NCBI RefSeq assembly: GCF_001180165.1
Contig: NZ_CVSQ01000021.1
Location: forward strand, 1 to 36,458
Source of the DNA: Candidatus Pelagibacter communis
GTDB taxonomy: Bacteria > Pseudomonadota > Alphaproteobacteria > Pelagibacterales > Pelagibacteraceae
Direction of reading: 5' to 3'
Length of the DNA: 36,458 bases
The notes under the pieces are model-generated. The model had not been told where the DNA came from. It worked only from the letters and a program-made list of their open reading frames with translations, and did no database searches. Both the position numbers and the translations under genes were made by a program. Positions 24,988 through 33,266 of the stretch are shown piece after piece (positions within the stretch are counted from its first letter, which is position 1; each line of letters begins with the position of its first letter).

Positions 24988-26417
24988 CTCCAACCACCTA
25001 CGGCTTTTACTTCTAAAAACTCTTCTAAACCGTGTTCACCTGCTTCTCGACCTATTCCAGAATGTTTAAAACCACCGAAAGGTGCATCAACTGCAATACC
25101 TGCTCCATTTACATCAACCATTCCAGATCTTAATTTTCTCGCAACTCTTTGTACTTTTTCGGAATCTTGAGTTTGGATATAATTTGTTAATCCATAAGCA
25201 GTATCATTTGCAATTGTTATTGCCTCTTCTTCTGTTTCAAATGGGATAACAGATAAAACGGGTCCAAAAATTTCTGTTCTTGCAACTTCCATATTATTAT
25301 TTACGTCCGCAAAAACAGTTGGTTTAACAAAGTAACCTTTGTCTAATCCATCAGGTTTACCTGTTCCTCCAGCAACTAATTTTGCACCTTCATCTATTCC
25401 TTTTTGAATTAAAGTTTGTATTTTATTGTATTGAGTTTCTGAAATAACTGGACCTATATGTTCTCCTTCTTTTTTAGGGTCACCAACCTCAAAACTTTCA
25501 GTATATTTTTTTAATCTCTCAATAGCCTCTTCATACATTGATTTTTCAACTAACATTCTTGTTGGCGCATTACAAGATTGTCCAGAATTTCTAAAACATC
25601 TTAAAGCACCTCTTTCAATAGCCTCTGGATCAGCATCTTTAAAAATTATATTTGCTCCTTTACCACCTAATTCTAAGCTTACTCTTTTAAAATCTTTAGC
25701 AGCATTTTGTGAAATCAAAGCTCCTGCTCTTGTTGATCCCGTAAAAGAAATCATATTAATATCTGGATGACTTGTAAGAGCATCACCTGTTGTTGCTCCA
25801 TCACCATTAACTAAATTGAACACACCTTTTGGAAATTTTACATCATCAATAATTTCAGCAAGTATCATTGAAGATAGTGGTGCTAATTCTGATGGCTTTA
25901 AAACCATTGTACAACCTGCAGCTATTGCTGGCATTACTTTTAAACAAACTTGGTTCATCGGCCAATTCCATGGTGTTATTAATGCACAAACACCTTTTGG
26001 TTCATAAATTAATCTTTGATTAGGAGCATGCTCACCTAATGGTTTTTCAAATGCAAAATTTTTTAAGTATCTAATAAATGATTTAATATGACTTGCTCCT
26101 GTGCCTGCTTGTAATTTTGTTGCAAAATCTTTTGGAGCACCCATCTCAAGAGTTATAGCTTCTGCAATATCTGCCCATCTTTTCTTATAATTTTCATAAA
26201 GTTTTTCTAATAGTGCAATTCTTTCTTCTTTGGAAGAAAAGGCCCAAGTCTCGTAGGCATCTTTAGCTGCATTAACAGCAATATCAACATCAGCTTTGTT
26301 CCCTAAAGTAATTACTGCACAATTTTCTTCTGTGGCAGGATCAATTACTTTAATTTCCTCAGAACTGTTTGGCTTAACCCACGCTCCATTAATGTAAAAA
26401 TTTTTTTTGTCTAACAT
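24984..26417 (-). CDS. NAD(P)-dependent aldehyde dehydrogenase
   Basis: A 477-residue aldehyde dehydrogenase. Cys282 (NSGQSCNAPTR) is the nucleophile and Glu249 (SLELGGKGANII) the general base; TPWNWPMNQ and FTGSTRAG are the cofactor-binding motifs. The C-terminal PFGGFKHSGIGREAGEHGL is standard. It starts 20 bases after the agmatinase-family gene, so both are in one operon. That pairing suggests it oxidises an amino- or guanidino-aldehyde from polyamine or guanidino-compound breakdown (for example 4-aminobutyraldehyde or 4-guanidinobutyraldehyde). The substrate is inferred from context only. Confidence 0.9.
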   Translation of the reverse strand: MLDKKNFYINGAWVKPNSSEEIKVIDPATEENCAVITLGNKADVDIAVNAAKDAYETWAFSSKEERIALLEKLYENYKKRWADIAEAITLEMGAPKDFATKLQAGTGASHIKSFIRYLKNFAFEKPLGEHAPNQRLIYEPKGVCALITPWNWPMNQVCLKVMPAIAAGCTMVLKPSELAPLSSMILAEIIDDVKFPKGVFNLVNGDGATTGDALTSHPDINMISFTGSTRAGALISQNAAKDFKRVSLELGGKGANIIFKDADPEAIERGALRCFRNSGQSCNAPTRMLVEKSMYEEAIERLKKYTESFEVGDPKKEGEHIGPVISETQYNKIQTLIQKGIDEGAKLVAGGTGKPDGLDKGYFVKPTVFADVNNNMEVARTEIFGPVLSVIPFETEEEAITIANDTAYGLTNYIQTQDSEKVQRVARKLRSGMVDVNGAGIAVDAPFGGFKHSGIGREAGEHGLEEFLEVKAVGGWS

Positions 26418-26437
26418 GTTTTGACGTTATCCTTTCT

Positions 26438-27397
26438 TTATGTTTTTGCAAATAAATTAGTTAATTCATAAACAATAGTTGCTGCTGCTAAAGAAGTTAC
26501 TTCTGCATGATCATATGCTGGAGAAACCTCAACAACGTCTGCTGAAACTAAATTTAATCCAGACAAGCCTCTTAAAACATTTACCATTTCTCTTGTAGTC
26601 ATCCCTGCAATTTCTGGTGTACCAGTACCTGGAGCAAATGCAGGGTCTAAAACATCAATATCAATTGATAAGTATAGAGGATTGTCTCCCACTCTTTTTC
26701 TAATTCTTTCTGCTATTTTATTGGTTCCTTCTGTTTGAAACTCATCACAATGAATTATTTTAAATCCAAAACTTTCATCATTTTTAATATCATCTCTACT
26801 ATAAAGTGGTCCACGAATTCCAACATGCATAGAAGCATCATCTAAAAATAAACCTTCTTCTCTTGCTCTTCTGAATGGAGTTCCATGAGTATAAGGTGCA
26901 CCAAAATATGTATCCCAAGTATCTAAGTGGGCATCAAAATGAACTAAAGATACAGGACCCTTATTTTTTTTATTGATTGCTCTTAACAGTGGAACTGCAA
27001 TAGTATGATCTCCACCTAAACTTATAATTCCTCCAACCTTATTTAGTAAATCTGTTGCGCCTACTTCTATTTGGTTGATTGCTTCATCAATACTAAATGG
27101 ATTGCAAGCAATATCACCAGCATCAGCTACTTGTTGGATTTTAAAAGGCTCAACATCATAATTAGGATGATAATTAGTTCTCAAATGTCTAGATGCTTGC
27201 CTGATGCTTTGTGGACCAAATCTTGCTCCGGGTCGATAACTTGTGCCAGCATCAAATGGAATTCCAACAATTGCAACGTCACAACTTTCCACATCTCTTA
27301 GTTCGGGAAGTCTTGCGAAAGTGCTTGGGCCAGCAAATCTTGGAACTTTAGTTCCACTAACTGGTTGAATTGGATTTTTGTTTCTTTCTTTTTTCAT
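26438..27397 (-). CDS. agmatinase-family ureohydrolase (agmatinase or guanidinobutyrase/-propionase)
   Basis: A manganese-dependent ureohydrolase of 319 residues that releases urea from a guanidino compound. All metal ligands are visible: His131 (GGDHTIAVP), Asp155, His157 and Asp159 (HFDAHLDTW), Asp246 and Asp248 (SIDIDVLDP). PGTGTPEIAGM is the substrate loop. Agmatine is the textbook substrate, but many marine homologues act on 4-guanidinobutyrate or 3-guanidinopropionate, and the call cannot be decided by eye. It is first in an operon with an aldehyde dehydrogenase. No urease is in the window. Confidence 0.88.
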   Translation of the reverse strand: MKKERNKNPIQPVSGTKVPRFAGPSTFARLPELRDVESCDVAIVGIPFDAGTSYRPGARFGPQSIRQASRHLRTNYHPNYDVEPFKIQQVADAGDIACNPFSIDEAINQIEVGATDLLNKVGGIISLGGDHTIAVPLLRAINKKNKGPVSLVHFDAHLDTWDTYFGAPYTHGTPFRRAREEGLFLDDASMHVGIRGPLYSRDDIKNDESFGFKIIHCDEFQTEGTNKIAERIRKRVGDNPLYLSIDIDVLDPAFAPGTGTPEIAGMTTREMVNVLRGLSGLNLVSADVVEVSPAYDHAEVTSLAAATIVYELTNLFAKT

Positions 27398-27411
27398 TTT
27401 TTAATAATCTA

Positions 27412-27425
27412 AGATAATATTATCT
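27412..27425. promoter_or_regulatory. perfect palindrome in a divergent gap, possible operator
   Basis: AGATAATATTATCT is a perfect 14-base palindrome in the 53-base gap between the ureohydrolase (minus) and the HEXXH protein gene (plus). It is flanked by two direct copies of TAATCTAA (near 27405 and 27425). A TATAAT at 27439-27444 lies seven bases before the plus-strand ATG. Confidence 0.35.
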
Positions 27426-27450
27426 AATCTAATTCGTCTATAATAATTTA

Positions 27451-28179
27451 ATGAAAATTTTATTTTTATTTATTCTTATTTTTCATATTTCGCATGTAAA
27501 TGCTGATGAAATTTATAATCTGATAAAAATTCCTAATTTAGAAATTTATAAATTAAAAAACGACAATAATATTCGTTATTTAAGCGCTAAAGGTAATTTT
27601 AAAATTGGTGCAAATAAGAACATTACTTGTGACAAAGTTGATATAAATAATTTAAATACAAAATTTCCTTTAATTGAAAAAAATCTTAATCGATATAATT
27701 CTAATTTTCTTAATAAGATAAAATTAAAATATATTGTATTTTGTGAAAATTTATTCATCTCTGAAATTAATACTGGGGGAATACCTGATAATAAAAACAG
27801 AACCTTAATTTTAGATATTAATTTTAATAAAAAATATTTTGAAAGAATGATACACCATGAAATTTTTCATATGATTCAAAATACACACGTTGAACATTTT
27901 GATGAAGGTAAATTTTCATCTTTTAATCAAACATCATTTAATTATGCTGAATGTTCAACTTGTTCTGATAGATTAAACTTAGATCTATATGAAAAAACTG
28001 ATGGTTTTTTAACAGAATATTCTAAATCTATCCCATCTGAAGATATGGCAGAAATTTTTTCATTTTTAATGACTGATAAAGAAACAATTGAAGATAAAAT
28101 TAATAGTGACAAAATCCTAAATAACAAAGTGAATTTTATAAAATTAAACTTAGCTAAAATAGATAAAAATATTTTATGA
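27451..28179 (+). CDS. putative secreted zinc protease (HEXXH)
   Basis: A 242-residue protein with a signal peptide (hydrophobic to about residue 17, probable cut after VNA at residue 18). His136-Glu137-Ile-Phe-His140 is an HEXXH zinc-protease motif preceded by another histidine. Glu197 or Glu201 in IPSEDMAEIF, about 60 residues downstream, could be the third ligand, a layout like that of anthrax-lethal-factor-type or other gluzincin peptidases. Two cysteine pairs (60/98 and 168/171) could be disulfides. No Shine-Dalgarno precedes the ATG. It overlaps the cyclophilin gene by four bases (ATGA). I do not recognise the exact family; protease activity is inferred. Confidence 0.65.
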   Translation: MKILFLFILIFHISHVNADEIYNLIKIPNLEIYKLKNDNNIRYLSAKGNFKIGANKNITCDKVDINNLNTKFPLIEKNLNRYNSNFLNKIKLKYIVFCENLFISEINTGGIPDNKNRTLILDINFNKKYFERMIHHEIFHMIQNTHVEHFDEGKFSSFNQTSFNYAECSTCSDRLNLDLYEKTDGFLTEYSKSIPSEDMAEIFSFLMTDKETIEDKINSDKILNNKVNFIKLNLAKIDKNIL

Positions 28180-28826
28180 TTAAAACTATTAAAGCCTCAA
28201 AATCAGAAAAAATTTTATTTATATTTTTAATTAGTCTTTCAATTTTTGCTTTTACATCTTTTTTTTTATTAAAAAATAAATGTCTATTTGTTGGAAAAAA
28301 TAATTTAAGTAAACTTAATTTTAATGAACCAAATAATATTGCAGTAATGAATGTTGAGTGTGGAAATGTAATAATTGAACTTTATCCAGATATTTCTCCA
28401 AAAGCGGTAGAAAGATTTAAAACTTTAATTGAACAAAAAATGTATGATGGTTCTGCTTTTTATAAAGTTTCAGAAAATACTTTTGTACAAGCTGGAGATA
28501 TTGAGTATGGAAATATAAATAATTTAGATTATTCCAAAATTGGTAGCGGAAAGTCTGGATTAGGATTGTTAAAATCAGAACTGAGCGATGATTTTAAATT
28601 TACAGAGGGAAGTGTAGGTTTTGCTAGAGCAACAGAATTTGATACAGAAGATAGTGAATTCTTTATTACATTAAAAGAAATTCCAATTTATCAAGGTGAA
28701 TATACTCCAATTGGTAAAGTAGTTTATGGTTTAGATATATTAACTAAAATTAAAACAGGTAATAAAGCAATTTATGTTTTAAGACCTGATTATATTAAAA
28801 CCCTGAGAATGTTTAATTCTAATTAA
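28176..28826 (+). CDS. membrane-anchored cyclophilin-type peptidyl-prolyl isomerase, atypical active site
   Basis: A 216-residue protein with one N-terminal hydrophobic span (residues about 13-32) and a periplasmic cyclophilin domain from about 55 on. Family landmarks are VIIELYPDISPKAVERFKTLI, SAFYKVSENTFVQAGD, GSVGFAR and DSEFFITL. The catalytic Arg of FHRV is Lys97 here, and the Gln of SQFFI is Glu161, so classical isomerase activity may be weak. It may fold proteins in the periplasm. It is translationally coupled to the HEXXH protein by an ATGA overlap, and overlaps the fadN-like gene tail-to-tail by eight bases. Confidence 0.85.
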   Translation: MIKTIKASKSEKILFIFLISLSIFAFTSFFLLKNKCLFVGKNNLSKLNFNEPNNIAVMNVECGNVIIELYPDISPKAVERFKTLIEQKMYDGSAFYKVSENTFVQAGDIEYGNINNLDYSKIGSGKSGLGLLKSELSDDFKFTEGSVGFARATEFDTEDSEFFITLKEIPIYQGEYTPIGKVVYGLDILTKIKTGNKAIYVLRPDYIKTLRMFNSN

Positions 28827-31041
28827 CCAAAGGTTTGCCAGTCGACAATGTGTGTTTAATTCTTTCTTGAGTTTGTTTTGTTTCTATCAATCTCATAAAA
28901 GAGTCTAGTTCTAATTTATAAAGATCATCCTCTGATAATACTTTTTCAATAGTTGTGTCTCCACCACTTAAAACGTTTGCAAGCTCAGTTCCAACATGCA
29001 TACCATGATCTAAAATTACCTTTTCGTTGTATAATTTCTCTAAAACCTTAACCATTTTATCTTTCAACGGTTTTCCAGAAAGTTTGAAGTTACACTCTTC
29101 TGGAGGAACAAAATCATTATTTTGATCAATTAAATTTTTTGATTCCTCAAAAAGACTGTTTCTGTTCATTATTTTTTTGTCTTCTGGTCTTAAATATTTT
29201 AATGGCTCAGCCTCGATTGGAGATGTAGCTGTTTTAGCATAACCAATAATATCAAAAACTTTTAATGGTGCATAATCTGGGTCTGATTTTGCTTCTTCTG
29301 TTTGTGACCATCTCCACAACATTTCTTTACATCCCCCACCTGCTGGAACTAATCCAACAATAGTTTCAACTAATCCAATAACTAAATTTGTGTGTGAGGC
29401 AACAAAATTACTTTGGACTAAAACCTCAAAGCCTCCTCCGAGCGTAAGTCCAGAGGGAGCTGATACAACTGGGTACTTAGAGTATTTTAAGGTTTTGCAT
29501 GTATCTTGAAAATACTTAATGAATTTTTCAATTGATTTAAAATCTCCTTTGTCAGCAAAATTCATAGTATAACTTAAATTTACACCTGCTGAAAATTGCA
29601 TGCTTTCATTAATTATTATTAAGGGTTTGTCAGTTGCATTTTTCAGTGCATCCATTGAGTCATAATCTAATGCACAAGCTTTTGTTGTAAATTCAACAAT
29701 ATTAAAATCTTTAAATCGATGAATTTCAGCTGAATTATTTTTATCCAGTTTAATTGCTGATGGTCTTATTTTTCCTAAAGTTTGAATGTCTGTATAAATT
29801 TGTCTTTCTCCATAGAAATTTTCATCTTTTGATTTTGATAAATTTTCTAAAAATTTATTATTTTCAAAGTCATCGATTCTTTCAAAGAAATTCTTTATCC
29901 CTATAGATTTCAACATTTCAAAAGGACCCATTGCCCAATTAAAACCAAGTCTCATAGCTTCATCAATATCATTAAACTTATTGGTAATTCCTGGAACCAG
30001 TGAAGATGCATATTTAATTATTTTTGAAATTACAATCCAAGCATACTCACCATACTTATCTTTTCGATTAATTAAATTATTGATGTCAACAGTCTCAATT
30101 CTTAAATCTATTTTTTTTGTTGCTGAATACTCTCCTGTTTCTAAATTAATCGCTTCTAAAATTTTTTGATCTCCACTTTTATTCATTCTATAAAAGCCAC
30201 CTTTTCCTTTACGACCGGTGTAGCCTGTCTCAATTAATTTTTTTACTAATGGAATTTCTTTTGCAACAATTTGAAATTCATCTTTATCTGAAAGTTCTTT
30301 TATAAAGCTTTTTAATACATCGGCCATCAAATCAATTCCAATCAGATCATACAATCCAAATACTCCTGTTTTAGGTATACCCATTGGTCTACCAAAAACT
30401 GCATCCGCTTCTTCTATTGAAAGTTTCATTTTGAATGCTTCCGTCATGGCAACCTGCATAGCATAAACACCAATTCTATTACCTAAAAACCCTGGAGTAT
30501 CATTACAGATTATAGCTCCTTTACCAAGCTCAACTTCACAAAATTTCTTTAAAGAATTAATTTTATTTAAGTCGTTATTTTCGTTTTTAACAATTTCTAA
30601 CAATCCCATGTATCTGACAGGATTAAAAAAGTGAGTGATACAAAAATCTTTTTTTTCTTCGTCATTTAGTTTTTCTGATAGAACTTTAATTGGAATTGAT
30701 GATGTATTTGATGAAACTATTGCGCCTTTTTTTCTGTTCTTAAATATCTTTTCATAAATATTGTGTTTAATATCAATTCTTTCTACTACTGCCTCTACCA
30801 CCCAATCTGCATCTTTTACTACGTCAAAATTTTCTTCAATATTTCCAACATTAATATTGTTAATTTTACTCTTATCTATTAGCAGAGGAGGTCTAGATTT
30901 ATGAATTCTTTCTCTAGCTTTTTCGCTGATTTCAGTTGTTAAATCTAAAAGAGTAACTGGTACGTCTGCATTACATAAGTGGGCAGCTATCCCGCTACCC
31001 ATTGTACCAGAACCAATAACTACAACTTTTTTAATTTCCAT
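28819..31041 (-). CDS. 3-hydroxyacyl-CoA dehydrogenase / enoyl-CoA hydratase fusion (FadN-type order)
   Basis: A 740-residue beta-oxidation protein. The N-terminal half is a 3-hydroxyacyl-CoA dehydrogenase: NAD-binding GSGTMGSGIAAHL (residues 10-22), the catalytic-His segment ITHFFNPVRYMGLLEIV, and the C-terminal dehydrogenase domain with GYTGRKGKGGFYRM. The second half is a crotonase fold with both catalytic glutamates in GLTLGGGFEVL and LVETIVGLVPAGGG. This order (dehydrogenase first) is that of Bacillus FadN, the reverse of E. coli FadB. The thiolase partner is not in the window. Substrate chain length cannot be told. Confidence 0.9.
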   Translation of the reverse strand: MEIKKVVVIGSGTMGSGIAAHLCNADVPVTLLDLTTEISEKARERIHKSRPPLLIDKSKINNINVGNIEENFDVVKDADWVVEAVVERIDIKHNIYEKIFKNRKKGAIVSSNTSSIPIKVLSEKLNDEEKKDFCITHFFNPVRYMGLLEIVKNENNDLNKINSLKKFCEVELGKGAIICNDTPGFLGNRIGVYAMQVAMTEAFKMKLSIEEADAVFGRPMGIPKTGVFGLYDLIGIDLMADVLKSFIKELSDKDEFQIVAKEIPLVKKLIETGYTGRKGKGGFYRMNKSGDQKILEAINLETGEYSATKKIDLRIETVDINNLINRKDKYGEYAWIVISKIIKYASSLVPGITNKFNDIDEAMRLGFNWAMGPFEMLKSIGIKNFFERIDDFENNKFLENLSKSKDENFYGERQIYTDIQTLGKIRPSAIKLDKNNSAEIHRFKDFNIVEFTTKACALDYDSMDALKNATDKPLIIINESMQFSAGVNLSYTMNFADKGDFKSIEKFIKYFQDTCKTLKYSKYPVVSAPSGLTLGGGFEVLVQSNFVASHTNLVIGLVETIVGLVPAGGGCKEMLWRWSQTEEAKSDPDYAPLKVFDIIGYAKTATSPIEAEPLKYLRPEDKKIMNRNSLFEESKNLIDQNNDFVPPEECNFKLSGKPLKDKMVKVLEKLYNEKVILDHGMHVGTELANVLSGGDTTIEKVLSEDDLYKLELDSFMRLIETKQTQERIKHTLSTGKPLVN

Positions 31042-31077
31042 AGTAACTTCTATATATGAATAAATTATTTGGGTAAA

Positions 31078-31932
31078 TTATCTATTTATTCCTCTTAATC
31101 TCTCAGATCTTCTTCTTAATAATTCGGCAGTTACAAGAATTAAAGTTGATAAAAGAATTAAACAGGTTGCTACTGCAAGAATTGTCGGGCTCAATTGTTC
31201 TCTTAAACCTGTCCACATTTGTATTGGAATAGTCGTATTTTCTAAACCTGCTAGGAATAACACCACCACAACTTCATCAAAAGATGTCACAAAAGCAAAC
31301 AATCCTCCTGAAATTACACCGGGTAATATCAATGGAAGAGTTATCTTCATGAATGTATTTACTGGGTTACTACCTAAGCTTGCTGCGGCTCTTGTTACAC
31401 TATGATCAAATCCAGAAAGTGTTGCGGTTACAGTAATTACAACAAATGGAGTCCCTAGTATTATATGAGCAAAAACTATTCCTGTGTGCGTTGCTGCTAA
31501 ACCTACTTTTGCCATAAAGAAAAATATTGCAACACCTGATATAATTAATGGAACAATCATTGGAGAAATAAGAGTGGCCATTATAATTCCTTTGTAAGGC
31601 ATGTGCCTACTACTCAATCCTAAAGCAGCCAAAGTACCTAAAATTATTGAACCAATGGTTGCAAATATTGCAATTATAAAACTATTTTTTGCAGCTAATC
31701 CCCATGGGTTTTTAGTTCCATAGACCATATCTTTGTACCATCTTAAAGAAAAAGCATCAGGATCAAGATTTTTCATTCCCTCAGAAAAAACTAAAAATTC
31801 TTCAGCGTTAAACGATAATGGAAATATTACAAATAGTGGTGCAATTAAAAAGAAAAACACAAATGCACAAATAGCTAGATAAACATAATGCCAAATTCTA
31901 TAACGTGTTTCTGTATAACTTGGTAATGCCAT
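31078..31932 (-). CDS. potC: Pot-type ABC importer permease (PotC)
   Basis: A 284-residue inner-membrane permease with six predicted spans and the ABC-permease coupling loop ASLGSNPVNTFMKITLPLILPGVISG (EAA motif region, shown in part around residues 185-205). It is the second permease of a spermidine/putrescine-type (PotBCDA) importer. Its start is two bases after the end of the PotB-like gene, so both are translated together. The substrate may be a polyamine or another amine; see the binding protein. Confidence 0.88.
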   Translation of the reverse strand: MALPSYTETRYRIWHYVYLAICAFVFFFLIAPLFVIFPLSFNAEEFLVFSEGMKNLDPDAFSLRWYKDMVYGTKNPWGLAAKNSFIIAIFATIGSIILGTLAALGLSSRHMPYKGIIMATLISPMIVPLIISGVAIFFFMAKVGLAATHTGIVFAHIILGTPFVVITVTATLSGFDHSVTRAAASLGSNPVNTFMKITLPLILPGVISGGLFAFVTSFDEVVVVLFLAGLENTTIPIQMWTGLREQLSPTILAVATCLILLSTLILVTAELLRRRSERLRGINR

Positions 31933-31934
31933 AT

Positions 31935-33197
31935 TTATCCTAATTTAATATTATCTACTCCAACTAATTTATTATAAATCCAATAAATAACTAAAACTCC
32001 AGTTAACAACATTAATCCCATTGCAGAAGCAAAACTCCAATCTAAAGTTTGTTTCATATGGAATGCAATTTGATTACTAATCAAAGTTCCTGATGCTCCA
32101 CCTACTAATGCAGGAGTAATGTAATAACCAATTGCCAAAATAAATACTAACAGACATCCCGCTCCTATACCTGGAATAGTTAATGGGAAATAAACTTTCC
32201 AAAATGCAACGAAAGGGGTTCCTCCTAAAGATTTTCCTGCCCTCATTAAACTAGGCGAGATTGTTTTCATCACGCTATAAAGCGGAAGAACCATAAAAGG
32301 CAATAATATTTGTGTCATCGCCACATATGTTCCAACTTTATTGTACATCATTTCAGGCCTACTATCGTCTGCAACTAATCCTATCATGACAAAAAAGTCA
32401 TTTACGACCCCTTGTTGTTGAAGCAAAATCATCCAACTTGCAGTTCTAACTAATAATGAAGTCCAAAATGGAAGAAGAACACAAATCATCAACAGATTTG
32501 AATACTTCATTGGTAATGTTGCGAGTAAATGAGCTATAGGATATCCCATTAAAAAACAAAACACTGTAACAAAAAATGCAATTTCAAGCGTTCTTAACCA
32601 CAAAATTCTATGAATTCTTCTATCTTCTTCTACTTGGGCAATGCTTCCATCTGCAGCATAATACATATCCATACCTTTTAGATATTTAGCTAATGTATAA
32701 GGTGGTGCTGTTCTTTTTATAGCTTGCCAATACTCTACTTTACCCCAATTTTTATGGACCTTCATCATCTGTTCTTTGATGCTGGCACTTTCATCTATCT
32801 TTTTTCTTTTAATATTTCTAAACAATCTTTTAGTCGTTGAATTAAAACCATTTTTTTCTTTATTTAATCTTTGGCCAAGTTTTCCATGTTCTTGTTTCTC
32901 AACAAGAGCTTTATAATCATAATAAAAAGCAGAAAAAATTTCTTCAGGTGGCAATTCTTGTCCATCCCAACTTTCCATTTCCTTAAATGTTTTTGGAAGC
33001 ATGTTGGTAATCATTTTGTCATCAATACTTCTTGTAAACATTTCTCCAATTGGAAATATATAAGTGATGACTAAAAATAATAATAAAGGGGCTACTAGAA
33101 GAAACGCTTTAATTTTATTCTTCCGTTCAGCTTTCTTCAAACTGACTTCTAATGGTATACCGTCAGTTGTTAAAATTTGTTTTGTTTCAGAGCTCAT
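31935..33197 (-). CDS. potB: Pot-type ABC importer permease (PotB), long N-terminal insertion
   Basis: A 420-residue permease, longer than the roughly 285 residues of E. coli PotB. Span 1 is at about residues 32-50; then comes a hydrophilic, charged segment of roughly 150 residues (about 55-200) before the remaining spans. The EAA-type coupling loop is AGKSLGGTPFVAFWKVYFPLTIPGI, seen in part. A similar insertion is known in alphaproteobacterial Pot permeases. The ATG at 33195-33197 lies directly after the T run of a terminator and has no Shine-Dalgarno; the next in-frame possibility is a TTG at codon 20. Confidence 0.88.
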   Translation of the reverse strand: MSSETKQILTTDGIPLEVSLKKAERKNKIKAFLLVAPLLLFLVITYIFPIGEMFTRSIDDKMITNMLPKTFKEMESWDGQELPPEEIFSAFYYDYKALVEKQEHGKLGQRLNKEKNGFNSTTKRLFRNIKRKKIDESASIKEQMMKVHKNWGKVEYWQAIKRTAPPYTLAKYLKGMDMYYAADGSIAQVEEDRRIHRILWLRTLEIAFFVTVFCFLMGYPIAHLLATLPMKYSNLLMICVLLPFWTSLLVRTASWMILLQQQGVVNDFFVMIGLVADDSRPEMMYNKVGTYVAMTQILLPFMVLPLYSVMKTISPSLMRAGKSLGGTPFVAFWKVYFPLTIPGIGAGCLLVFILAIGYYITPALVGGASGTLISNQIAFHMKQTLDWSFASAMGLMLLTGVLVIYWIYNKLVGVDNIKLG

Positions 33198-33231
33198 AAA
33201 AAAATAGGGCGGTTAATTAATAACCGCCCTA
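33197..33231 (-). terminator. intra-operon terminator/attenuator between binding protein and permease genes
   Basis: Reading the minus strand, TAGGGCGGTTA and TAACCGCCCTA (33231-33221 and 33215-33205) form a perfect 11-pair stem with a five-base loop, followed by A and seven T residues that run into the ATG of the permease gene. It should end most transcripts after the binding-protein gene and let a minority read on. Confidence 0.9.
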
Positions 33232-33266
33232 AATATATTATATAAATTCAGTGATTAAAACTGAAA

